DNA from: Bacteroides salyersiae WAL 10018 = DSM 18765 = JCM 12988
Lineage (GTDB): Bacteria > Bacteroidota > Bacteroidia > Bacteroidales > Bacteroidaceae
Length of the DNA stretch: 64,000 nucleotides
Assembly: GCF_000381365.1 (NCBI RefSeq)
Contig: NZ_KB905466.1
Location: 1,819,207-1,883,206 of the forward strand
Direction of reading: 5' to 3'
The notes under the pieces are model-generated. The model did not search any database. It was not told the DNA's origin and was given only the letters and a program-made list of their open reading frames with translations. Of this stretch, positions 47,988 through 56,102 are shown one piece after another. The stretch's first letter is position 1. Each line of letters begins with the position of its first letter. The position numbers and the translations under genes were made by a program.

Positions 47988-48077
47988 TTACCTCCATTTT
48001 CCAAGTTCTATCAGAACTTTGCTTTTTATCTATTAGCCAGGAATTGGTCAACATAGTTGGCTATTAATTGGAGGTAA
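47988..48077 (-). promoter_or_regulatory. Structured susC leader element, nested stems
   Basis: TTACCTCCA (minus-strand 48077-48069) pairs with TGGAGGTAA (47996-47988) to close a domain. Inside it lie TAGCCA/TGGCTA (48034-48039 with 48058-48063) and the perfect hairpin AAGTTCT-gat-AGAACTT (48003-48019). Together these form a multi-branch fold some 45 nt after the inferred transcription start. The closing stem buries a GGAGG ribosome-site-like sequence lying 10 nt before an ATG of a very short ORF. It may be a riboswitch-like or protein-binding leader. Confidence 0.45.
48001..48018. repeat. 18-bp word shared with 49717-49734, inverted
   Basis: CCAAGTTCTATCAGAACT is the exact reverse complement of the 18 bases at 49717-49734. 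Both contain the inverted repeat AGTTCT/AGAACT around a 3-bp centre. It lies inside the susC leader. Confidence 0.8.
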
Positions 48078-48127
48078 GTTTTCATCAAACAAAGGCTTAA
48101 AAGAACTCTTTTGAAATAACTTCAAAG

Positions 48128-48135
48128 CAAAGATA
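48128..48135 (-). promoter_or_regulatory. -7 box for the susC operon
   Basis: Minus-strand TATCTTTG, about 445 bp before the susC start, which implies a long 5' leader. The -33 region has no good TTTG. Confidence 0.45.
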
Positions 48136-48293
48136 AGAATTATTTTAATATCAGGAACATAAATTTGGTTTTATTTAGATTTATATCTATTAATTCACAC
48201 GATCATTGATCTCCTTGTTACATTTTGATGAATAGTAGTTTTAGGTTAACATATTTATAAAGTTATAAATTAAATTTTTATCCATTTATCTCT

Positions 48294-49142
48294 TTATGGT
48301 TCTTCAATATTCATAGAATGAAATTCTATTAATCCGTCCATTGGCGTTTCTTCTATAATATCTAATTCTACTCCAAAGTCTCTGGCTACTTCTCTTAGAA
48401 TTTCGGAATAGCTGTAGGCAACTGAACCGATAAAACGAATAGGATAATTTTTATAGTCATATTGACATACGCTACGGATGAAAAAGTTCTTTAGGTTATT
48501 CACTAATAACTCATAGACATATTCATTATCTAAATAGTCTGCAAGAAAATAGGAAATAGTAGCTAAAAAACGATTGGGAAATGGTAAATTATAAACTGAT
48601 TCCATGGCATCATTAGCTGTAATACGGAATTTTTCATAAAAGTCGGTCGTAATATCTTTAGGGGCTAACCCTTTCAATACATCAGAAAGAAATAGTTTGC
48701 CTAAAACAGCTCCGCTTCCTTCATCACCTAAAATATAACCAGCAGCCTTTACATTTTTAACAATGATTTTGCCGTCATAAAAACAAGAGTTAGAACCTGT
48801 TCCCAAAATGCAAGCAATTCCGGCATCACATTTAAACAATCCGCGTGCCGCCGCCAATAAATCGCTTTCAACTTGGATAGGGGTTTTAAATTGCGCTACC
48901 AATGAAGCACCCAAAACATTCTTTTTTTCATAAGAGGTACATCCTGCACCATAATAATAAACTTGTTCCAACTTTCTTTTGAAGAAAGATTCAGGAAGGC
49001 CGAGTCTAACGCTCCTGCTTATTTCTCTTCTGGTCTGAAAAAAAGGATTCAAACCCTCTGTGAAAACCCTCTGTACGAGACGATTATCTTCAACCAGAGC
49101 CCACTCCGTTCTTGTAGAACCACTTTCCGCGATAAGTTTCAT
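48294..49142 (-). CDS. BadF/BadG-type sugar kinase (GlcNAc or MurNAc kinase-like)
   Basis: 282 residues from the ATG at 49142; the longer start at 49172 overlaps the -7 box. It is an ASKHA-fold ATPase: first phosphate loop ESGSTRTEW (6-14), second LGTGSNS (113-119) and GDEGSGAVLGK (139-149). Bacteroidetes members of this family act as amino-sugar kinases; MurK of Tannerella forsythia phosphorylates MurNAc. It has its own promoter and points toward susC, so it is likely the cytosolic kinase for the sugars gained by this locus. GlcNAc and MurNAc specificity cannot be told apart here. Confidence 0.82.
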   Translation of the reverse strand: MKLIAESGSTRTEWALVEDNRLVQRVFTEGLNPFFQTRREISRSVRLGLPESFFKRKLEQVYYYGAGCTSYEKKNVLGASLVAQFKTPIQVESDLLAAARGLFKCDAGIACILGTGSNSCFYDGKIIVKNVKAAGYILGDEGSGAVLGKLFLSDVLKGLAPKDITTDFYEKFRITANDAMESVYNLPFPNRFLATISYFLADYLDNEYVYELLVNNLKNFFIRSVCQYDYKNYPIRFIGSVAYSYSEILREVARDFGVELDIIEETPMDGLIEFHSMNIEEP

Positions 49143-49169
49143 TTCCTGTTCTTTTTTTTGATTTGGATA

Positions 49170-49177
49170 CAAATATA
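49170..49177 (-). promoter_or_regulatory. -7 box for the sugar kinase gene
   Basis: Minus-strand TATATTTG, 28 bp before the ATG at 49142, which sets the shorter start. Confidence 0.5.
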
Positions 49178-49716
49178 TAATTTTTTTTGCAACACCCCTT
49201 GTTCTTCCGAAAGAAAATGTCTGTAAAGTCTCTTAAGGCCTTTTAGCTATTCTTGAAAGAAGCTATATATCATTTGGATTTCCTCCATAAGAATGAGGTG
49301 TATCCATGAAAAAATGTGTCTACTGTTATTTCAGATAATCTCTTTCCTAAAGTTTTTTATACTATACCGTCAGAGTAGCCAACCAGAATCGCACCTATCA
49401 TTACTTATGTATTCTTTGTTTTATATCACAATACATTATTATAAATAATATATAAACAAGATACTTATAATGAGTATGTTATTGCGTGTTATGAAAATAT
49501 TTGCAAAGACGAGGTTGATCGATTGGATATAACCTCACGTTCTGGTGTAAACATTAAATATACATATATTATTCTGATAAAGATTGAAAAATAGCGCTGT
49601 GCAATTTTATAATATTCAATCGGTATTCTTGACATATAAAACAAGTTGAGAACTGTTAATCAGGTATATTTTTACAACAATAGTATTCAGTTGATTCAAA
49701 AATAAAAGAAGTCTTT

Positions 49717-49734
49717 AGTTCTGATAGAACTTGG
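49717..49734. repeat. 18-bp palindromic word, second copy
   Basis: AGTTCTGATAGAACTTGG, identical to the minus-strand sequence at 48018-48001. It lies 1.1 kb before the PD40-amidase pair. Confidence 0.8.
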
Positions 49735-50345
49735 TAAACAGTCAATATCATTTCTTTTTGATAACACAAAGAATTGCAACACAAACAAAAGACTATTTTA
49801 TAAAAACAGCAAAAAATATAAAAAAGAAATCACTCTATTTAACAAAAGCTAAATTAAAGTAATTGACATAGATAATTTAAAGATATAAGCAGAATAATCA
49901 TGCTATACACCCTTCAAAAGTCTTTAATCATTTTCTGCAAATCACATACTACATTCACATATAACACATTAAGTTCATAAACAAATAATGATAGCAGAAA
50001 ACAGTTATTAATCCCACCATTTCAACAAAGAAAAATTTATCAAAAACTATAATATCAATTACAGAGGAAATTTTTGGTAAAATATAAAAAACAGAAAATA
50101 ATTTTCGATTAAGCAATCAAAATATATCACCATTACAACAATACAGACTAATTTATTTTTTATTTACATAATATTTAAACGGATTTCTTAATAGAAACAC
50201 AGAAGGACAATAAATAAATGTAAATATTTAAAAACAAACAAATCACTACAAACAAAAAGGTATGCACGCAGCATTAGGTAATTATAGCATACAGAAAATA
50301 GGAGATGTAACAAATTGATAATCAGCACGCAGATATCATCACTAT

Positions 50346-50428
50346 TTTCCTCGTAGACAAACCGCCCGTTCCTCGTAGACAAACCATCCATTCCTCTACG
50401 ATGAACGGGCGGTTTGTCTACGAGGAAA
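50346..50428. repeat. 22-bp-pitch element with perfect 26-bp inverted ends
   Basis: Arms 50346-50371 and 50403-50428 are perfect reverse complements (26 bp each). CCTC words start at 50349, 50371 and 50393, 22 bp apart; the first two continue identically as CCTCGTAGACAAACC and the third is in CTACGA form. GC content is far above the surroundings. It can form a long hairpin but lacks a T-run. Confidence 0.85.
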
Positions 50429-50826
50429 GCACTTATTATTTATAATAATACACAATAAACAGAGAGAGGAAAACAATACCTTCATACTACATGTAAACTT
50501 ATTGAAACAAAAACGAGAATCAGAAAAAGAGCAAAAACAACGTTTTTTACAAAGTTTCAAAAAATCATTTTTCAATACAAAATAAGTAAAAAAGAATCAT
50601 AATATGCTAAAAACATTCACTAATAGTATAAAACACGTTAATTAAATTCCTAAAAATTTGTTTCTAATAATAAATTAATAAATATTTGAGAAGTAAGATG
50701 AGTAAAAGTAGCCTAAACATCCTTTGAAATAAACGGATGTATCTATTCCTCAACACCTATTTCGTCAAAAAGCATTAAGCTTAATATATAAAATACCATT
50801 TATTAACCTTTTAATTCTTTTAGATC

Positions 50827-51753
50827 ATGAGAAAGTTTTTTCTATTGTTGCTACTTTACTTAGTCCAACAAGTTCATGCACAAGAAATCAGTGTAGTATC
50901 CGTGAAACAATTACCGAAATCAAGCATCGGTAAAAGCTATCATCCCAAATTCAGCCCTAATGGAGAATACCTACTTCTAACCTCTGATAATTATTCAGGG
51001 CTTAAAAAATTTGATTTGAAAAATGAGCAAGTATCCATTATCACCGAAGCTCCCAATGCAGGATACAACGTACAAATAAGTGCGGACGGGAATAACATTA
51101 TCTATCGAGAGCAGTCATTCAACAAGCGAAACATGAGGGAGACCGCCCTGAAGAAGATAGACTTAACTAACAAAAAGGAAAACCAACTTATCTCTCCTAC
51201 CCGAGACCTTCAATTACATAAGACCATAAATGGGAACCTTGTATATGTAAAAAACAATAAGTTATCAACCAAAAGAATATATGGAGAAAAAATAAAAACA
51301 GTACCGGATATTGTCAATATCGAAAATCGGCAATTGGTCTTATATCGGAACGGTGAACGTAAAGAGATCTCTCCCAACGGAAAAAACTGTAGCTATCTAT
51401 GGCCTTCCATCTCGCCCGATGGAACAAAGTTATTATATAAAGTTGCCGGCAAAGGTACATTCATCTCCAATATCGACGGCAGCAGCCCGATTCGAATAGC
51501 TAATTTAAACGCCCCTGTCTGGCTCGGGAATGAATGGATTATAGGGATGAATGATAAAGATAACGGAGAACGAATCCTCTCTTCATCCATTGAAGCCGTT
51601 TCGATAGACGGACAAAAACATCAAACCCTCAGCGATCCTTCCACGATAGCCATGTTTCCGGCTGTCTCAACCGACAACTCATCTATCGCTTTCAATAGTG
51701 ACAACGGAGATATTTACCTCATGAAAATCAATATCAAACAAAAAGCCAAATAA
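50827..51753 (+). CDS. Periplasmic PD40/TolB-like propeller protein, paralogue
   Basis: 308 residues, signal peptide ending near VHAQ, no lipobox. Blades follow PD40 patterns: SYHPKFSPNGEYLLLTSDNY, AGYNVQISADGNNIIYRE, LWPSISPDGTKLLYKV and MFPAVSTDNSSIAFNS. It is clearly paralogous to the protein at 27553-28407, sharing for example NAPVW and MxDKDNG segments near the same places. Its stop is 3 bp from the start of an amidase, as in the first pair. Probably a targeting or regulatory partner of that amidase. Confidence 0.8.
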   Translation: MRKFFLLLLLYLVQQVHAQEISVVSVKQLPKSSIGKSYHPKFSPNGEYLLLTSDNYSGLKKFDLKNEQVSIITEAPNAGYNVQISADGNNIIYREQSFNKRNMRETALKKIDLTNKKENQLISPTRDLQLHKTINGNLVYVKNNKLSTKRIYGEKIKTVPDIVNIENRQLVLYRNGERKEISPNGKNCSYLWPSISPDGTKLLYKVAGKGTFISNIDGSSPIRIANLNAPVWLGNEWIIGMNDKDNGERILSSSIEAVSIDGQKHQTLSDPSTIAMFPAVSTDNSSIAFNSDNGDIYLMKINIKQKAK

Positions 51754-51756
51754 GAT

Positions 51757-54700
51757 ATGAAAACACTAAAGTCAATTATAATAGCCTGCTTATACATAAT
51801 AATATGTACAGATGTAACTGCGAAAGATCTTACAGGGGTGAGAATCTATATCAATCCGGGACACGGAGGTTTCGATGCAGCCAACGACCGAAACGTAGTA
51901 ACCATCCCTTATGCCGCCAATGATATAAACGGTTTTTGGGAATCTTCTTGCAGCCTGACAAAAGGATTAGCTCTCAGAGATATGCTGGAGGCTCACGGAG
52001 CAACCGTCATGATGTCACGTACAGAAAACAGAGATGAAGACGACCGGAATCTGACCGAGATTGCAGAAGAAGCCTCAGCAAACAGCATGGATGCATTTTT
52101 ATCCATTCACAGCAATGCTGTAGGCGTAAACCAGGGCACTAATTACCTCTTGTTACTGTATCGCGGAACCGACGACGAACCGGATCCGGCATTAAGCAAA
52201 CCAATGGCACAGGCGTGTTGGTCCAGGATGTATGACAACCCGCTCACCAACTGGACATATTATAGTACAACTAATATGAATGTACGTGGCGACTACTCGT
52301 TCTATGGCTACCATTTAGGCGTATTAAGAAACAATACCGTACCGGGCTTTCTTTCAGAAGGAGAATTTCACGACTACCTGCCGGAAACGCACCGACTGCT
52401 CAATGAAGATTATCGCAAATTAGAATCTGCACGTTTTTTCCGTTATTTCTGTGACTATTTTGAAGCAGATCAAGCATCAAAAGGAATACTTGCCGGTCTC
52501 GTAAAGAGTTCAAACGAACGTATCAATAATCCACTATATCTTTATAAAACAGGCACAAATGACCAATGGCTTCCCGTGAATAAAGCTAAAGTAGAACTAT
52601 TCGACAACAACGGTACACTCATCGACTCTTACGTAACCGACGAGTGTTACAACGGGTTTTATAGTTTCTTTGACTTAGAGCCAGGAAAATACAAACTAAA
52701 AATAACAGCAGAAAACTATGCAGCAGCAGATATAGAAACTGAAGTAAAAGCCGGAGAGACTACATCTTTAATAACGCAAATTGAAAACAAAAACGTAGTC
52801 ACCGAAAAAGAAGTGCCAGCAGATTATCCGGAGCCGGATCAAGAAGCAGGAACCGTAGCCATGCCTTTCTACAAAACTCAGGAAATTTCAAAAAATACCT
52901 TCGAATGGCTTCAAGACAAAAATATCCGAAAAAGCCTGTTACACAACAAGAAGCTATATATCCTTACCACTGAACCCAAAATCTATATAGCCGATCCAAA
53001 TACCGGTGATTTGATTTCCGAGCTAAAACTTACCGGCATCGAAGGAGGGATTCTACCAATAAGCGATATCGCATTTTCTGCCGACGGATACCTGATGGCT
53101 TGTAATAAAAACATCGTTACTCTACCGGCAGACGGAGAGAAGTTTAAAGTTTACACATGGAATGACGACGAGTCAGATCCCATACTCTTCTTCGAAACCA
53201 CTCAGCAAGGAAACTTCTCAGCCTCTACCATTGGAGAAACCTTTGCCATCAGCGGTCCACGTTGGAAATGTAACATATACACGCCGGCCATCACCACAGG
53301 CACCTCAAAACAAATCCGTATAGTAGGCTATCAGATAGACGAGGAACTGCCGAACATAATTGGTTATAAATACATGATGGATACCACCAAATACACAGAA
53401 GCTCTTTGGGGAGAAACGTTCACTTTCACGATCTCGCCTCTCGGAACAGACCGTCTCATCATAGATAGTGAAAAATTAATGCCAACAGAATTCGGATTTG
53501 ACTGGACGGCTGCCGACCGTAGTCCTTTAACCGAACACGGCGCAATAAACGAAGGAATCCTTTCCCCTCAAGCCAAAGGTGCTAATTTCTTCCAATATGC
53601 ACGGCATTCTTTCATGATATCACCCGATTGTAGTGCCGACCACAGCCACGTAAGTGCGATTCTATTTGACATAACCGATGGGCTGGACAAGGCTGTTAAA
53701 ATATCAGAAAAGATGCCAGATGACGGTTTAAGTGAAAATGCCGTACCCTACATGATGGCAGCAGGAATTGTTAACGGATACGATATCGATCTTTATCTTT
53801 ATGCACAAAACGCAGGCATAGCCCGTTATCAAACTATCACCACCACCGCTACGGCCAACATCTATGCTTCCGGACTTCAATTGGAAAGCACCGGACAAGA
53901 ATATAAATTCAGTTTCATCCTTAACGAAAATGCGAATGAAGTATTTATTGAATTTGTCAGTGGCGAAAAGATATTAAAATCATATAGCGCAGGTACTCTA
54001 TCCAAAGGTAACCATACGGTTTCAATGACAAAAGCGGAAATTCCTGCCGGCAAAGATATGCATTGGCAGATTAAAGCGACCGCCGAAAGTGTTGCCCGTC
54101 CGGTAAAAATGACTGGAGATGAAGAAACTCTTAAATTCTATAATGCATATGGAGTTGCCATAGACAACAATCCGGAAAGCCCTTACTTCGGCCGTATATA
54201 CGTGGCAAGTAGTAAAGGAGGCACTTCAGCCGGGCGAACCACCGACCAAGGTATCTACATAATGGATCCGTTGTTCGGAGACATCACAAATCAATCCAAC
54301 AAAGCTTATGACGGCGGAATAACCTGGAGTAGCAGCAATAGCCCGTTCCGTCTGGCCATAGCACCGGATGGCAGGGTATTTATGTGCGATTTCAGTGACG
54401 GTAATTCCGGTATCTATGTTATGGATCCGTCTAAGCCGAATGAAAAATTCATCAGCCTGTTCGAAGGGCTTACCAGAGATACGAACGGACTTGCCAGCAA
54501 TACAAACAACGAACCCGTACACGGCTCTTCCTCCTCTTGCTACGTGACGGGAAGCGGCGAAAACACAATATTATATACTTTTGATGAAGATTATAAGGTG
54601 GATGGTAAAGCAGGAAATATACTACAATACAACATTGGAACAACTACCCACTGGACAGAAGCACCCAGCATCGCATTCAACAATGCGGCTACCGGCGGAT

Positions 54701-55641
54701 ATCAAGCTAATATGAATTCAACGATTCTCCCCGACGGACGCGGTGGTTGGTGGATCTCTCAATACCGGGCAGCCGATGAAGCAGCCGTTCCTTCTCTGAT
54801 CCACTATAACGGCACCCAAGTAGATTTTGTATCTGGTAAAACAGATCCTACGATCATCGAGAATTCCCGGAATGGCGGTATGGCTATCAGCCTTGACGGA
54901 ACCCGCATCGCCATGGGATGCAACAACGAAATAAAAATACTGGGTATCAGTTATAACGAAGAAGGAATACCTTCCATCAAACGCCTCCACTCCATAAAAC
55001 CAGGAATCGGAGCTAACTCCAATAGCCTGGCATTCGACTGGGGAGGCAATGTATATCTAATCTCCAATTCCGGAGAACGCTTGGGAATGTGGGCCTTACC
55101 TAAAGCAGACAACACTTCTGTCACACCCGCACCATCTTCTCAAACCATCTCTAAAGAGATAGGTACCGTTGTAAATCTCGAAGCTACCGCCGCACCCGAA
55201 GGTATATCCTTATCATGGGAAGAGCCCGAAGGTTCTGTAGGAACTCCGGAATACAATATATACCGTGGTTCAGAATTAATAACCACAGTAACCGGAACCA
55301 CTTACACAGACGAAATCTCGGAAGATGGTGAATACTCATACAGTGTAACTGCCGTATATGGAACTTACGAAACAGAAAAAGCAACCGTTTCTATCAAAAT
55401 AACCGGAATAGAAGAATCGACGATGGCCACTTCCATCTATCCTAATCCGACAGACGGACCGGTAAACATCGAATCAGAAGAAACCATTCATTCTATCCAG
55501 GTATTCGACATAAACGGGCGAACCATTCTGAATATGAACAATTTGAATACAAATAAAGAAACAATCAACCTTTACGAACAGTCCGGCGGAGTTTATATCA
55601 TCAAAATAAACGGCATGACTTACCGAATCATTCGTAAATAA
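51757..55641 (+). CDS. Large secreted zinc N-acetylmuramoyl-L-alanine amidase
   Basis: 1294 residues. After the signal peptide, an Amidase_3 domain (about 27-245) has all ligands: His in NPGHGGFD, Glu in FWESS, His in SIHSNAV and the catalytic Glu in LSEGEFHD. A carboxypeptidase-regulatory-like domain follows (about 250-350). The long middle (about 370-1130) looks like propeller repeats (VAIDNNPESPYFGRIYVAS, MAISLDGTRIAMG). Then an FN3 domain (about 1150-1220) and a sorting-like tail (SIYPNPTDGPVNIES). It should strip stem peptides from peptidoglycan; the middle may bind substrate. Larger than its paralogue at 25053. Confidence 0.87.
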   Translation: MKTLKSIIIACLYIIICTDVTAKDLTGVRIYINPGHGGFDAANDRNVVTIPYAANDINGFWESSCSLTKGLALRDMLEAHGATVMMSRTENRDEDDRNLTEIAEEASANSMDAFLSIHSNAVGVNQGTNYLLLLYRGTDDEPDPALSKPMAQACWSRMYDNPLTNWTYYSTTNMNVRGDYSFYGYHLGVLRNNTVPGFLSEGEFHDYLPETHRLLNEDYRKLESARFFRYFCDYFEADQASKGILAGLVKSSNERINNPLYLYKTGTNDQWLPVNKAKVELFDNNGTLIDSYVTDECYNGFYSFFDLEPGKYKLKITAENYAAADIETEVKAGETTSLITQIENKNVVTEKEVPADYPEPDQEAGTVAMPFYKTQEISKNTFEWLQDKNIRKSLLHNKKLYILTTEPKIYIADPNTGDLISELKLTGIEGGILPISDIAFSADGYLMACNKNIVTLPADGEKFKVYTWNDDESDPILFFETTQQGNFSASTIGETFAISGPRWKCNIYTPAITTGTSKQIRIVGYQIDEELPNIIGYKYMMDTTKYTEALWGETFTFTISPLGTDRLIIDSEKLMPTEFGFDWTAADRSPLTEHGAINEGILSPQAKGANFFQYARHSFMISPDCSADHSHVSAILFDITDGLDKAVKISEKMPDDGLSENAVPYMMAAGIVNGYDIDLYLYAQNAGIARYQTITTTATANIYASGLQLESTGQEYKFSFILNENANEVFIEFVSGEKILKSYSAGTLSKGNHTVSMTKAEIPAGKDMHWQIKATAESVARPVKMTGDEETLKFYNAYGVAIDNNPESPYFGRIYVASSKGGTSAGRTTDQGIYIMDPLFGDITNQSNKAYDGGITWSSSNSPFRLAIAPDGRVFMCDFSDGNSGIYVMDPSKPNEKFISLFEGLTRDTNGLASNTNNEPVHGSSSSCYVTGSGENTILYTFDEDYKVDGKAGNILQYNIGTTTHWTEAPSIAFNNAATGGYQANMNSTILPDGRGGWWISQYRAADEAAVPSLIHYNGTQVDFVSGKTDPTIIENSRNGGMAISLDGTRIAMGCNNEIKILGISYNEEGIPSIKRLHSIKPGIGANSNSLAFDWGGNVYLISNSGERLGMWALPKADNTSVTPAPSSQTISKEIGTVVNLEATAAPEGISLSWEEPEGSVGTPEYNIYRGSELITTVTGTTYTDEISEDGEYSYSVTAVYGTYETEKATVSIKITGIEESTMATSIYPNPTDGPVNIESEETIHSIQVFDINGRTILNMNNLNTNKETINLYEQSGGVYIIKINGMTYRIIRK

Positions 55642-55684
55642 AAGCATGCGAAACCGATAAACGAGTCATTGCAAATTAATAATA

Positions 55685-55731
55685 AGCTGACAAGAGACCA
55701 TAAAGAAAATATTACCGGTCCCTTGTCAGCT
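55685..55731 (+). terminator. Hairpin after the large amidase gene
   Basis: AGCTGACAAGAGACC (55685-55699) pairs with GGTCCCTTGTCAGCT (55717-55731), 15 bp with one mismatch. No T-run follows, so terminator function is inferred from position. Confidence 0.5.
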
Positions 55732-55793
55732 CACAAAACAAAGTATCGAACAATGGAGTACACAGCTATTTTCCTATTGCCATCAGGTGAAGT

Positions 55794-55878
55794 ATAAGTA
55801 TATACTTTACATATACAAAAGTGTATACTCTTACATCATAAAAGTATATACTCTTGGCACACAAAAGTACATACTCTT
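55794..55878. repeat. 23-bp-pitch array of AAAAGTRYATACTCTT units
   Basis: The 16-bp unit starts at 55817, 55840 and 55863, exactly 23 bp apart with 7-bp spacers. A degenerate copy (ATAAGTATATACTTTA) stands at 55794 in the same register. The word is near-palindromic. Confidence 0.85.
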
Positions 55879-56062
55879 ATAATCACCTATTAATCAAATG
55901 AATATAGAAGTAAAATAGGACATTCAAGTCCCATGTATTCAGCCGGATATATATTTACACCTGTTTACCACACACCTTTAAACGTGTAAATACAAGTTTG
56001 CAAATTATTGATTATAATTCTAAAAATAAAAAAATATATGTTTCTAATATTAAATCATATAT

Positions 56063-56070
56063 TATCTTTG
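56063..56070 (+). promoter_or_regulatory. -7 box for the namZ operon
   Basis: TATCTTTG, 33 bp before the ATG at 56103. TTTC at 56041-56044 could be a weak -33 element at 18-bp spacing. Confidence 0.5.
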
Positions 56071-56102
56071 CAGATAAAGAACTTCCCCTTATATAATACA
56101 TT

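Larger units (their letters stand above)
49143..50826. other. 1.7-kb AT-rich intergenic region
   Basis: No credible gene was found on either strand. It holds the kinase -7 box (49170-49177), the second copy of the 18-bp palindromic word (49717-49734) and the 22-bp-pitch inverted-repeat element (50346-50428). The remainder is AT-rich and of low complexity, with no tRNA-like fold or transposase remnant seen. A promoter for the PD40-amidase pair must lie here but no good TAnnTTTG was found on the plus strand. Confidence 0.7.
55642..56102. other. Intergenic region with hairpin and repeat array
   Basis: It contains the hairpin at 55685-55731, the 23-bp-pitch array at 55794-55878 and a -7 box at 56063-56070. 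I see no gene in it. Confidence 0.7.

Noticed and set aside
49314..49346. Ten-codon ORF starting ATGAAAAAATGTGTC as a leader peptide
   Set aside because: Too short to support, with no attenuator hairpin just after it.
50188..50391. 67-residue minus-strand frame in the AT-rich gap
   Set aside because: It runs through the 50346 inverted-repeat element and has a Leu/Tyr/Phe-rich composition typical of AT-rich non-coding DNA.
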